DNA of 64,000 nucleotides from NCBI GenBank assembly GCA_036583965.1, contig JAZBQD010000015.1, positions 70,534,330 to 70,598,329 on the forward strand, in the 5' to 3' direction. The notes beneath the pieces are model-generated. The model searched no databases and was not told the origin of the DNA. It saw only the letters and a list, made by a program, of their open reading frames with translations. This DNA is from Prunella strophiata. Its lineage: Eukaryota; Chordata; Aves; Passeriformes; Prunellidae. Numbering within the stretch: the stretch's first letter is position 1; every line of letters begins with the position of its first letter. Both the position numbers and the translations under genes were made by a program. This document shows positions 37,127 through 48,225 of the stretch, piece by piece.

Positions 37127-37694
37127 TGTCCTGGTTTTGTCTGGTATAAATTTCATCCTCGTAGCTGATGTAGTGCTGTGTTTTGGTTTCAGGATGAGAA
37201 TAATGTTGATATCACACTTATGTTTTAATTGTTGCTACATAGTGCTAAAACTAAATCAAGGACTTTTCAGCTTTTCACACCCCTCCACCAGGGAGGAGGC
37301 TGGGGAGCAGAAGAAGCCAAAAGCTGGAACCATGAGGATAGTTGACCCAAACTGGAGAAAGGAATATTCCATACCATATGCCCAGTTTATAAACTAGTGG
37401 GAAAGCTGGTGGAGGGGCTGCTGCTTGCCACTGGCTTGGCACTTGTTAGTGGGTGGGAGCAATTCCACAGTATATCACTTGTTTTGTATAGTCTTTTTTT
37501 TTTTTTTTTTTTAATTTTTAATTTCCCCCCTCCTTTTCTCTCCTACTAAATTATCTTCATCTCAACGCAAAGTCTTTGGTTTTTTCCTCAGTTCTCTCTC
37601 CCATTCCCCTGAAGGGGCAGGTGAAGGTGGTGGGAAGAAGGCTGAGCAAGTGAGAGGTTGTGTCATATTTATCTTGCTGGCTTAAACCAAAACT
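37127..37694 (+). mobile_element. Endogenous-retrovirus LTR, plus strand
   Basis: Begins TGTCCTGGTTTTG and follows an avian ERV LTR from end to end. 'GTGCTGTGTTTTGG' with 'AGGATGAGAATAATGTTGAT' form the U3 start. 'CAAGGACTTTTCAGCTT', 'GTTGACCCAAACTGG' and 'GGAATATTCCATACCATATG' precede a TATA box. A poly-T tract follows at 37494-37512. The LTR ends near 'GGCTTAAACCAAAACT', approximating the inverted terminal TGT...ACA. The minus-strand piece at 3471-3730 belongs to the same family. Substitutions are many, so it is not a very recent insertion. No flanking target duplication was identified with confidence. Confidence 0.85.
37388..37393 (+). promoter_or_regulatory. TATA box of the LTR
   Basis: TATAAA about 260 bp into the LTR, in the position where LTRs of this family carry their core promoter. 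The upstream GGAATATTCCATACCATATG segment is also family-typical. Whether it is still active is unknown. Confidence 0.7.
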
Positions 37695-37702
37695 GTCCTT
37701 TT

Positions 37703-37720
37703 CAGCACCCAACATGAGAC
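37703..37720 (+). other. Decayed retroviral primer binding site, Lys-tRNA type
   Basis: CAGCACCCAACATGAGAC lies just downstream of the LTR end. It matches the lysine-tRNA class of primer binding site at about 12 of 18 positions, and most differences are G-to-A changes. It shows that this LTR is a 5' LTR with some retroviral leader, not a simple solo LTR. Leader-like sequence continues to roughly 37760; no gag, pol or env coding is recognised after it. Confidence 0.6.
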
Positions 37721-38370
37721 AGGAAAGGTTGAGATAATGGCAGAACTTATGAGAACCTGTTAAACTAAAGTTACTATAAGCATTCATTATATTAGTTTGG
37801 TAGTTGCTGGTTTTGGGGTTGCCAGTAGAGAAAACTGCAGCTTTTGCTTCAAAGTTCCCATTAGGAAATCATGATCACCCTGGCTCTTCCTTAAGTACCA
37901 CCCTTCTATTCCTCCCTTGCACACAGGAGATTTAAAGATGTAAAAATCTGTTACATGATTTCTGTTTTTCCAAGAAGAAAAAATAACCTAATAAGGAGAG
38001 TGCCAACTTTGCAGATATTTTGTTTAAATATGGTTATTTACATAGACTCACTTGGCCTAAGTCAGATTTTTAATTCTGTACTATCTGCCTTGATTAGATT
38101 AACACAGATATAAATGTAAATTTCATTTTCTCTTTTTGAAGGACACCTTGTAATGAGATTATCCATACACTGATCTTTGCTGTGTGTCTGCCCCTGTTAG
38201 CTTCTTACTGCCAGGTGCCAAATAAATGCATGCGTTATCTTTTGAATTTGTGTCAGTGTGAACTCATGAACGCTGTTTGCCTAATAATTTTAGTCTCAAA
38301 ATGGTAACCTTTTCCACCACTTAGCAGTTAGATTTTGCTTAATATTCACTAGTTTCCTTCTTTGTGTTTT

Positions 38371-38400
38371 TTTGTTTGTTTGTTTGTTTGTTTGTTTTTT
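38371..38400. repeat. TTTG tetranucleotide microsatellite
   Basis: About six TTTG units followed by a T run. Confidence 0.95.
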
Positions 38401-39181
38401 AAATGAGAAATGATAAAAACTAAGAGCTGGGATGAAATGCCCACCTTTTAATAAAAATTCTTATATTTATTAATTCAAAGAAACAATCAGCACTTGAAAG
38501 TAACCAGCACGATAAATAAAAAAAGGCTTAAAGATGGTTCAGCAAGAACTTGGGAGGTTTCTTAAGGCTTGTTGAGAGCAGCTCTGCACTGGGGTAATCT
38601 TTCCTGAGTTGTGAATCCACTCTTGCAGCAGCTGAGACCTGGAGTGGGCAGGAGCTGTGATGGGGACAAGAAACACCGGGGAAGGAGCACAGAGGCAGGT
38701 TGTTGTCAGTGCTGTGGCATTGTCTGGGCAGGCTGTGGCCCTGCCCATCATGGGCCACTCCTGGGACTGACTGCTGTGAGCCCTGCCAAACACTTGCCCC
38801 TGCCTCCCCTATGTGCAGGCAGCAGTTTTGCTTCTGACCTGAGAAGTCTTACTTGGCTGATATGGCATTTTGTAGGAGTTGGTCTTCTAAATTCCTTAAG
38901 GGGCACAGGAAAAGGCTGGAAGGCTTTTCATCCTGATCCTGGTCATTTTAGGAGCTGTAGGCTGTGGCATCACCCAGATTGAGGATCAGGAAAGGGAGGA
39001 AGGGTGGATTTTAACTTCAAAGCTGAATAATTTTACTCAGTATCCTGTACAATCAAATAATGAATATGTCTTTTAACTATGCAGAGATGTCTCTTTCTTG
39101 ATGTAACAGTAATTGGCACCAGGTGAGGGAGGTTCCCCTTTCAAATCTGCAACTGATAACTTGGAGTTCAAGAAGGATTTT

Positions 39182-39185
<4 letters not shown>

Positions 39186-39227
<42 letters not shown>
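39186..39227. repeat. Poly-T tract, 42 nt
   Basis: The longest homopolymer in the window, followed by CCCTACAG. No retroelement body is recognised on either side. Open frames crossing it are artefacts of poly-F or poly-K. Confidence 0.95.
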
Positions 39228-40132
39228 CCCTACAGATCACTTTGGGACTTTGTTTTTCCATTATCAGAAATGAAGCTGCAGAACTATCACTTAGCAGTTA
39301 ACCCAGGACACACCAGTTGCCTCTGATCTCTCCAGCACTTCCCCGGGGTACCTTAGCTCTTCAAAGATTTTGCCTTTTGTAAGAGAATGACTGAGTTTGT
39401 TATAGTGATGTTGGGAGGGTTTTCTCATTTCTTAGATGTGGATGAAATATTCTCTTGACCTTCTAACAGTATAATTCATCACAAACTTTGGAGGAAGGAC
39501 AAGGATGGAGAACTAGAGACCTAAATGGCCACTGGTGATAATCCTGTGATCCCATAGACAATAAATGACATATTTGAGGGAAGATATTCAGAAAAATAAT
39601 GTGAGCTTTGTGTTGAGTGGATTTGTGACAGCTACTTCAAGCTAAGTTCTCTAAACTCATTCCTTACTGTGCACACATCAAAACACTAAAGAGGTTTTAA
39701 AACCCAGGAGTTATTCAGCAACAGATCATGGGATTTTCTAAAAGAGAGAAAGAACAAAATCACTTAAAGAAGACAAAAAACCAAATGGGTATCATGGAAA
39801 AATCTTTGCATTGGAAAAAGTCTGCATTGCCTTTGCAGGAAATATCCTATGTCCTGGATTATTTTAAATCTCTTAAACTAGTGTCTTTCTAGGTGGCAGC
39901 AGAGCACAGTCTCTTTGCAGGAATTCCATCCTTCTGTCCCCTTTGGAGGTCTCATGGCATTTCTGCTCCTGGTTCCTTTGAAGCAATCTATATTGGTTGC
40001 AATCTGTAGACTACACTCCTGGGAATCTCTCATTTCTCACTGCACTCTAAAAACTTCTGTTAGTGGACAGACATTTGGATGTATGCAAAATGTATTTTCC
40101 CCTTCTTTTCTGAAAATACAACCTATTTTTAT

Positions 40133-40149
40133 CTAACCCTAACCCTAAC
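40133..40149. repeat. Very short interstitial telomere-like repeat
   Basis: CTAACCCTAACCCTAAC, just under three CCCTAA units, in otherwise AT-rich DNA. Confidence 0.85.
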
Positions 40150-42668
40150 ACCTGTCCCAAAGTGTGGTAGTACATACTGGATTTTCTGCAATTTTCCCTG
40201 AAAAATTCCTAATTAAACATTGCATAACAAACTCTTATGCAAGTGCTCTCTTTCAAAAGCTAATAAACACTTTTATGAATACACTGCAAAATGTATACAC
40301 ATGGGATAGATGATGATTCCTTTAGTAATTAGGAAACATATTTTGTTGCTTTTATTTACCAGTCAGTTTTTCATTAATTCAACCTTTTCTCATGACAGCC
40401 TTACAGAAATGTGGTATTTTGAATTTAGGAACAAAGAAAGATTTAAATTAAATATATTAGGCTTAGCTTCTGAGCTTCCCACAAGCATCCTTAGAACCAG
40501 TGAACTTGCTAACACGAACATTATGTGGAATTGCACAACCAACACGATTTTTTTTCTGAAAGGAGATATTTTCTATATGCACTTTTAATAAAGTTTCTGC
40601 TTTTGAGTCAGAAATATCTGTGCTACAGAGGATAAGCTGTATTTCATAGTTCTGTAATCACTGAAGCTGAAGCTCTACATTCCAATTAATGACTTTTTCT
40701 GGATAGCTCTCTAGCTAGTGGTCCAGACCAAACTGAAGGAATTTAATATTTTTTGCATTAAAATTATCACTTAATATGGTTTTCTATTATTCCTTTGACA
40801 TGAAGGCTTAATGAATGAAAGGATTTTTAAATTAATTGTGGAGTAAGGAACTCTAGTTAATGTGATCCTAGCTTCTCTGGCAGTGATGCTTCATAAATAT
40901 AGTTCCAAGTTCTTATGCCTTAAATTGAAGATAGGCTGCTAAACCTCCTTAGAAACCTCTAATATAGCAATGTGTTCAATGAAGCAGTATTCCTTAAGGA
41001 TTTATCTTTTTTTTCTGGTGCTGTACTCAACCATATTAAAAAAAATTCTAAAGAGAAATGAAACATTTAAATGGTACCAATAATTTCCACCGATTGTGTT
41101 ACCATTATTGATATTAAACCGTAATGAATAGGCCAACTGCAGTATTGGGAGTTTTAAAATTTATTTTAAAATGGGACTGCAGCACAGCTTTCCAGACAGT
41201 GAGAGAGAGGGCTTTTGAATTCATAATGTTTAATTGCTGAAAAAACAGTAGTGGCAGAAAGTGCAGCACTGGTCTCAGCAGAAATACACAACTGTCTTTT
41301 GCTCTAATGCAGCATCACGGCAGAGAGCTGTTTATGTGTGAGTTTGCATTTTCTGCTTTGACTCCATCTTTCCTTTCTCATAACTTTCTCAAACCATTAT
41401 ATTCTTAGTTGAAATATCTTGTCTGATTTCAGTTATGAAGTAAAGTATTTATTTTGGAAAATGTACATTAAAAAGAATAGAGATAAGGAAAAGTGTTTTC
41501 TACACAAGCTGTTCTGGAGCACATTCTTGAAGGCAAAAATGCATAGAAAAAGGTTCAGCAGCTTAATTCACCTACCAAAGTTTCAATTTGAATGTTTATT
41601 TAAAAATTATCTTTTTGAAAAATAACTTGAAGGTTATATTAATTTTCTTTGAAGACTGTGAAGCATAGATTTGCTGGAGTGGATATCAGAAGTTTTAGAC
41701 TTGTCAATTGAGAAATCATTGTGGACAGTATTGGAAATAAAAAGAAAGGAAAAAAGAAATGAAAACTTCTAACTTTGAGTACTGGATTACACTACAAGAT
41801 TGTGTACACCAGTTGCATTAGGATTTACTTTGAGGATAAACATAAAATAGTGCTCAGGCAAGGAAGTTTTGACTAATGGAATGATACCATAGGAAGGAAA
41901 GAATTTTGTGCTTAGCAGTCTCACAAGGGGACTGCAAATAGTTCTTAAAGGGAAGAATGGGACTGCAGTAACAAAATTCTGTTACCTGCCTAGATGTTTG
42001 ATTTTGTTATCTTGAATCTGGCAGGAACCATCACAAGCAGCTGAAGTTTTAGTGATTGCAGTAAGACATTCTCCAAGAACTGACTCTGCACTTAGCTTCC
42101 TATGTCATGTAGATTATTTCCAGTGATGTAGTGAGTCTTGGTTGGCTTGGTGATTTGTGCATGTAGAATTGGCACAAGGATTGGAATAATAGGTTGTTAG
42201 CAGCTATTAGAAGAGAGCTGAAAGATGGCAGAGTAAATCTGTGAATTCTAAAAAATGTATTATAGAGAACTATAATTGTGGTAATGGTTTTTAAGTCTAT
42301 TGTTAAGTTATAATAATTCACTTTTTTTCCTATTGTACATACTCTTGAAAATACTATGGATAACCTTTCAGAAGTCTGAGCTAGGAAGAAAGAACAGATG
42401 TTGATTAAGCCTTGAACAGAGCTAATGTGAGCTTTACTGGAAAAGAAAGAAAATAATTTATGATCTAATGACCATTGTGAGGTTTTTGAGTCCAAACTTC
42501 ACACTTGGAAGGTGAAATAAAGACCCTACTTTTAAAAAGAAAGTCTTGCATTATATGCTAAATCTTATTTAGGACTTCCAAAACCTCCCTTGGACTCTTG
42601 GAACTAATGTAAGACAAGGTAATAAAATTGAATGGTATAATTATATGAACATAGATCAGTTTAACTGG

Positions 42669-42693
42669 TTTTTTTTTTTTTTTTTTTTTTTTT
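42669..42693. repeat. Poly-T tract, 25 nt
   Basis: Uninterrupted T run, no adjoining retroelement recognised. Confidence 0.95.
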
Positions 42694-42749
42694 GGACAGA
42701 GGGAGAAATAGTTGACTTGATTTAATTTGTTGTTTCAAATTTTATTCTA

Positions 42750-42773
42750 ACTCACTGACAGTGATCAGTGAGT
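42750..42773. repeat. Perfect 9-bp inverted repeat with 6-nt loop
   Basis: ACTCACTGA, loop CAGTGA, TCAGTGAGT. The loop itself repeats the CAGTGA core. Confidence 0.85.
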
Positions 42774-44068
42774 ATGGAGAGGAACAAAACAGTGCAAAAT
42801 TGTATTGTGTTTTTCTGTAGGCAGGGTAAATTTGTTTGTTCACCTTACTCTAAATGTTCCATATTCTGCAATTTTAAAAATCAATATATCTTTTAAATTA
42901 AGTTGTGATTTCATGGTTCACTATGTGCAAATAAAATAATATTTCTTTCAATTCAAGGCACCACATGAATCAAGGCACATAATATTTACAGGTATTTTAT
43001 TCAAAGTCTGGAAAACTATATATACCTGAAATTTGTTTGTTTGAAAGGAAAATATTGGGAAATTGGAATGAAATTTTAGCCTGCTTGTATTTGCATTCAA
43101 AATGATGCTGACATACAAACCCCATAATTTTTAAAAACAGTAATGGATCCAGTTGGTATAAAGCAATATGTATCAGATGTATAGTCCTACTTCAGCCTCT
43201 ACTTTTTCTCATTCTTCTGTTTTAAGTTTGGTTCTCTTTGATGTCTGCTTTAGCACTGTCTGGCTGGCAACATTAAGATGTTACAGCTGACTAGAGTAGC
43301 AGGAACTCCAATTACAGTAACGATTTCCTCCTTGTCCAAGTGAGCTTCTTTTGAGAGGTTCCTCATCCTTGAACTTGATATCTCTTAAAAATATGTATTT
43401 TGTGCTCAGGTAATACAGGGTGCAGAAGCCACTTTCTGGCATTTTTCTCTTGTTAGTGAAAAGGAGCAATTTGATATACAGAATGCTTCAGCCAAGGCTT
43501 TTGACTAAAGGTTGGGGAGGAAACCTATGAAACAGCATGAGAACTGCCTAAGATTTAGTAGCCTGATACTTTGGACAAAGAATAATATTTATCTCTTAAC
43601 AATTAAATTATTACTCCAATTTTAAAATCAAATATGAGGCATGTATTGTGGTTTTTTCACTCCTCTTGGGTATGCTGGCACCATACAGAGAACATGAAAT
43701 AAACATTGAGGCTTCTCATTAAATACATTTTTTTATTTGACCTGCTCTGAAGGCTGGATGAAGTGATTAATGCAGTATATTTCTTCTCTCTTTAGAACGA
43801 CAAAGTGCTTAAGCAAACTTATTTCTGTATGTTGAACCAATGTGACTTATTATTTTAAAGCACTTGGAAAAGCAAATATTTGCACTTGGGTGGTCCTCAA
43901 AACAGGAAATCTACATTTAATAGCAAATGGGCTCTGTGATATTGCAGCAACCTCTAATTTTTTTTTCCTAGAGATACCATAAACATGAAGAAATCTAGTT
44001 AAGTTTTTTTCCTTAGTCCTGTGTACACAGTTATGAATTATAGCTCTATACAACATACAATTTTTGAT

Positions 44069-44178
44069 TACTTTCACAAGATATTTCCTCTTTCTTATTG
44101 TTTTCTTTTGCCTCAATTTCACATACTTTCACAAGATATTTCCTCTTTCTTATTGTTTTCTTTTGCCTCAATTTCACA
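44069..44178. repeat. Exact tandem duplication, two 55-bp units
   Basis: The unit starting TACTTTCACAAGATATTTCC and ending CTCAATTTCACA occurs at 44069-44123 and again at 44124-44178 with no differences that I can find. The identity implies a recent duplication or an assembly artefact. The minus-strand open frames over it simply repeat the same peptide. Confidence 0.95.
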
Positions 44179-44687
44179 TTTGTGTTTGAAGTACTACTGA
44201 CAACCCTCCAAGAAGCATCAAAATAATTCTGTGTATTCACAGAGATGCAAGTTAAATAGAAATTTAATATTGCTATGAGTAAACCAACAGGCTTTTAAAG
44301 AGTGTTTATTTCCCCAGAGCTGTATTTGGTCCTATATTTTCAGATCTGTGGTTTTCCTGTAACACATTTTAAAAATCAGAAAATAATCTTCCAAAATGGA
44401 ATCTGTACTGTGATTTAATTTGATTACTAGCCCACTGCATGATTCTGATATGCTGTGATAATGTGATAAATATAATTAATATAATATAATGAAACAAGAT
44501 AGATTGTCTGATACTATTACAGTTTGACAGAGAAGACTGTCCTGCAAGGCACAAAATATTCATTATGGTGTAGCAGATAAATTTAATGTCAGACCAAATA
44601 AGGATTTAAGTTTATCAAGACAAATAAGAACACATATATAAACTTCTTTCTGTATTAATTTCCATTCACAAAATAGCACAGAAAACT

Positions 44688-44727
44688 TCATAGAATCAGG
44701 GAATATCTGGAATTGGAAGGGACCCAT
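44688..44727 (-). mobile_element. CR1 3'-terminal scrap
   Basis: 'TCATAGAATCAGGGAATATC' followed by 'TGGAATTGGAAGGGACCCA' is the reverse complement of a CR1 3' terminus. Only about 40 nt, an extremely 5'-truncated insertion. Confidence 0.8.
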
Positions 44728-45944
44728 ATTTTTACAGGTATTATGGCACAGCAGATAATTAAGGATAGAATATTAGATAAATAAACTGACTGTAATGGTA
44801 GAACTTGGTGTTGGATTTGATAACTTATTTGAATTTACTCTTTGTCATATAACTAAGGAGGAATAGTACAGTTCTGTAAATACAGCTTTGAATGGAGTGG
44901 CAACATACAACTTGTGGTGACTTTTCCATCTTGAATTAGTAAATTCAGTTTATTTTGCCTACTACAAGACATAAGTAGCAATAAAATCACCATGAAGAAA
45001 CTCCTCATAAAATCAGGAGTTTTTTTTATTTGTTCCAGACAAATAAAAACGTTAATTAAAATTACTAAACATGCATTTAAGTTACATAATGTACTACAAA
45101 TAGCTCTACTTAATGGATATGATGCTTGTTCTATATGCTGAAGTAACACTGCCTTATTTCTGTATACAAATTTAGGTATGAGTGTTTGCTGTTTGGCTGT
45201 GTTAATTCAAATTTATTCCTTACCCACATCCAAGTAGCTATAAAGAGAAAGTGCACCGAGCACTTAATTCTGCTCCATTTCTCTTTTCTCCAACTGCCTC
45301 CAGAAAACTTACAAGTATTTTTTTCAAGCAATTCTGGAAGTAATCTGCTACCTGTCCCCTTCTCTTGTAGTGGTCTCAGAACACCAGTTGCTTCACAAGT
45401 TTAATGTATGAGCTAGAGTCAATCAAATACCCTGAGCTGAGATTGTCACTTGTTGTGAAGCCAGATGACAAAAAACAATTCTGGTGTGATGTTCTGGGAA
45501 CCTTTTAACACTCCCTGCTGGAAGCCTGCTGTTTATCTTCTTGTTGAAACATCTTTATTGTTTTATCCTTTCAAAATGCAGCACTTTATTCACTCATGGG
45601 GTGTTATCTGTCAATCATCCCAGCTTCATGCTGCTTTGGTAATTAGCTAGTTTTGATCAGAGGCCAAGAAATAAAAGGTGAACCCTGTCCATGAACTGAA
45701 AAGAGACTGCTGAAGTGGAATTACAGATGAGTGTTGGAGACCTGAGTCTCAGCTTCTCAAGTGAGCAGCTTCAGTGCTAGTGAACATATTCAGGGCACAC
45801 TGACCAAGAACCTAATGTGGTCCTGAGGTGGGGCAGCCAGGATGGGTGGAAGTACATAGGAGCTGTATTTTTCCCTGTGTTAGGGAGTACTACAGATCAT
45901 CATTAAGATAGTCTCTGAAAAAATCTAACTGTATGTGACACTGT

Positions 45945-46007
45945 AGAATTTAAAAATCTAAATTTAAGAATCTAAAAATCTAAAGAATTTAAGAATCTAA
46001 AAATCTT
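45945..46007. repeat. Degenerate tandem repeat of AATTTAA / AATCTAAA
   Basis: Repeated AGAATTTAAAAATCTAAA-type words over about 60 nt. Confidence 0.85.
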
Positions 46008-46334
46008 TGTTCTGTAACATGACAATGTTTTCCTGCTTCTGCTGGAAATTGAAGCTATTGCTGACATCTTCCTGAGAAGTGAAAGGAGAAAAGAGGAAAA
46101 GAGGTGGAGACACTGGATGTTGTAGGACACGTCAAAAAAGAAGGCTTGCTTAAATCATGGTGATAGGGTGACAGAGATTTAGATTACATAAATTAGTTAG
46201 AGACTTGTTGAGTGCACTCCTAAAGAAAATAGTTCCAGCCTTGATACTCTGAATGTGTGCTACCACGATGCCAAACATTTTCAGAAGACAACAAACACTG
46301 TAAATTGATTGTGTCTTTTAAATTGTACCTTTTA

Positions 46335-46360
46335 TTTTTTTTTTTTTTTTTTTTTTTTTT
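46335..46360. repeat. Poly-T tract, 26 nt
   Basis: Uninterrupted T run, no adjoining retroelement recognised. Confidence 0.95.
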
Positions 46361-47299
46361 AAGTATGATATCTTTCACCAAATATCTGACAACATTAGCA
46401 AGTAACAAAGAAGGAGGTTTTCAGATATCATAGTAAAGAGCCATGAGTAGGTAAGCAGATGGACAGGAATAGGCTCAGACTGGGGAACGGTGACTGCAGT
46501 TGGAGTCCAGTGATTGTACTTACAATCTTTACTGTAATGAATAACCCCACTGAAATAAAATGAAGTTGTCAACATGAATAATGCAAACAGTGTGTTTTAA
46601 TTTAGATGAGTTCACAAGTCTGGGGATTTTTTGGTAGAATAATATTTTTGAGTCCATGAATAGCATTAATAATTTCAAGAATTAATGAAAGTTGAGAATT
46701 TTAATTTGAAGCTATTATGGACTGTTTAATCAATTAAAATGCACATGGGATATTTTGTCTTTTTAAGACATGGCAAACATTCTGAACAGCAAGATGACAT
46801 GGCCTCCCTGTAGCTCATGCATAATTTTTAAAGGTGTTAGGCATGCCTGGTCTAGTGTTATTTTGTGGAAACTCTTTAAACATGCTGCATCTGGTTTGTG
46901 TATATGTATTTTGCTAGAAGGCAGCACAACTCTGCTATCTCTTTTTTCAAAACTTTTTGGGCTAAAACTCCTGAGAGATTTAGACTGCTGGAGATTTAGA
47001 GTCAGGCAGTATAAAACTACCAGCCCTTTGGGCTGTCAGTTTAAGGGCTTCACCAGCGAAGAAATATGATCATTCTGACTAATCTGGAACATTTTCCATC
47101 AAAGGGGACAGCATCTTTAAAAAAAAGGTCACCTTGGCAAGCAACTTGTCCAGAGGATAGTTGTTCTGAATTAATTCTGATAAACATGTCATCCAACTCC
47201 TATCAATTGTGGGACAGCAGGGACATTCCTTAAGAACTTTTTAGTGATTCAGGCCCAGAAAAAGGTATTGAGTGTCTGCATGGATTCACGTAGAAGGGT

Positions 47300-48225
47300 C
47301 ATTTAGATCAATATCCTGTTTCTGTCAGCAGGCTTCCCCAAATTGTTCTCCTGACACTCAGCCTGCAGTGACACTGAGGTTACTGGAACGGGGGTAATTT
47401 CTGTTTTCCATATCCCTCAATGGATTTTCTACCATCCTTTATAGAGAAAATGTCAATATTTTTCACCTTCCTTTTCTTCAGAGAAGGAGTTTCACAGCTC
47501 AGCTGTGCATTGCTTGCAAAGAAAAGCTCTTCCCTTTGGCTTTTATGCTGTAGTAAAGCATATTTGCTGTCCCTGGTTCTTATTGCCAGCAGATAGAGTG
47601 AGCTTTTGACTGCTCACCTTTTCCACGTCACACATGACTTTATAGCCACACCATTCTTGTCTCTGTCATTCCTTTGGCCAGAAGTTAATCTTGTTATTAA
47701 TTCCTCATACAGAATCCCTTCCTAATCCTTATGTGTTCACACAACTTTGTTTTTCCTCTCCATTTTTTCCTTTCCTTTTCCATGTACATTTTTTAATGGA
47801 GAGACATTAATCCCACACAGTATCTCAGAAAGTGGTGCACCATGGATTCACACCACAGCCTAATAATGCTTTCTGTTTTGTTCTCTGTTACTTTCTTAAT
47901 TGTTTCTAGCATTTAATTTCCTATCTTGGTAACTATTGAATAATATTCTTCAACCCAAATATATATTCCAGCCCCACAAGACCATCAGATCAGAACCAGT
48001 ATTCCATTAAGAGTTTGTGATGTTTTTACATATGTGCATATATTTTTGTTTATCTACATTGAATTTCATACACTGTTTTATTACCCAGTTATTCAGAGTC
48101 AAGTTCCTCTTCATAATCATTTCCCATCTTTATTATATTGAATAACTTAATGCCATCAGCAAAAATTTCTATGTATTCTATTTGCTACTTCATCATGAAT
48201 ACATTACACAGCATAAAGAAGAACA
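47300..48225 (-). mobile_element. Ancient CR1/L3-like LINE fragment
   Basis: Read on the plus strand it follows the reverse complement of a very old amniote CR1/L3-type LINE. 'GGAGTTTCACAGCTCAGCTGTGCATTG' (47487 onward) and 'TTTTCCACGTCACACATGACTTTATA' come first. Then 'CTTTCTTAATTGTTTCTAGCATTTAATTTCC' appears. 'TTTATCTACATTGAATTTCATACACTGTTTTATTACCCAGTTATTCAGAGTC' and 'CATCAGCAAAAATTTC' close it, ending near 'CATCATGAATACATTACACAGCATAAAGAAGAAC'. Divergence is much higher than in the other CR1 copies and no frame survives. The family name is from memory and could be L3 or an old CR1. Confidence 0.65.

Larger units (their letters stand above)
37761..40132. other. Background, GC-richer patch, simple repeats
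   Basis: No retroviral coding sequence follows the LTR. A GC-richer stretch at about 38560-38985 holds overlapping open frames on both strands (76-123 codons) without a recognisable domain; it could be an unidentified repeat. TTTG repeats lie at 38371-38400 and a 42-nt poly-T at 39186-39227. Confidence 0.5.
40150..44068. other. Background sequence, no recognised gene
   Basis: No recognised gene or transposon. Contents include a possible conserved patch at about 41080-41370 (ACCGATTGTG, AAACCGTAATG, CATCACGGCAG), a 25-nt poly-T at 42669-42693, and a hairpin at 42750-42773. The 131-codon minus-strand frame at 42100-42495 is not recognised and is low in complexity. Confidence 0.5.
44179..47299. 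other. Background with small repeats
   Basis: Contains a CR1 terminal scrap (44688-44727), an AT-rich degenerate tandem repeat (45945-46007) and a poly-T tract (46335-46360). No gene recognised. Confidence 0.55.

Noticed and set aside
37137..37397. 86-codon frame inside the LTR
   Set aside because: LTR sequence is non-coding in this family; the frame is incidental.
39113..39326. Open frames with poly-F or poly-K across the 42-nt poly-T
   Set aside because: Created by the homopolymer; the flanking residues resemble nothing known.
42100..42495. 131-codon minus-strand open frame
   Set aside because: Hydrophobic, low-complexity peptide from AT-rich DNA; no family recognised and no supporting signals.
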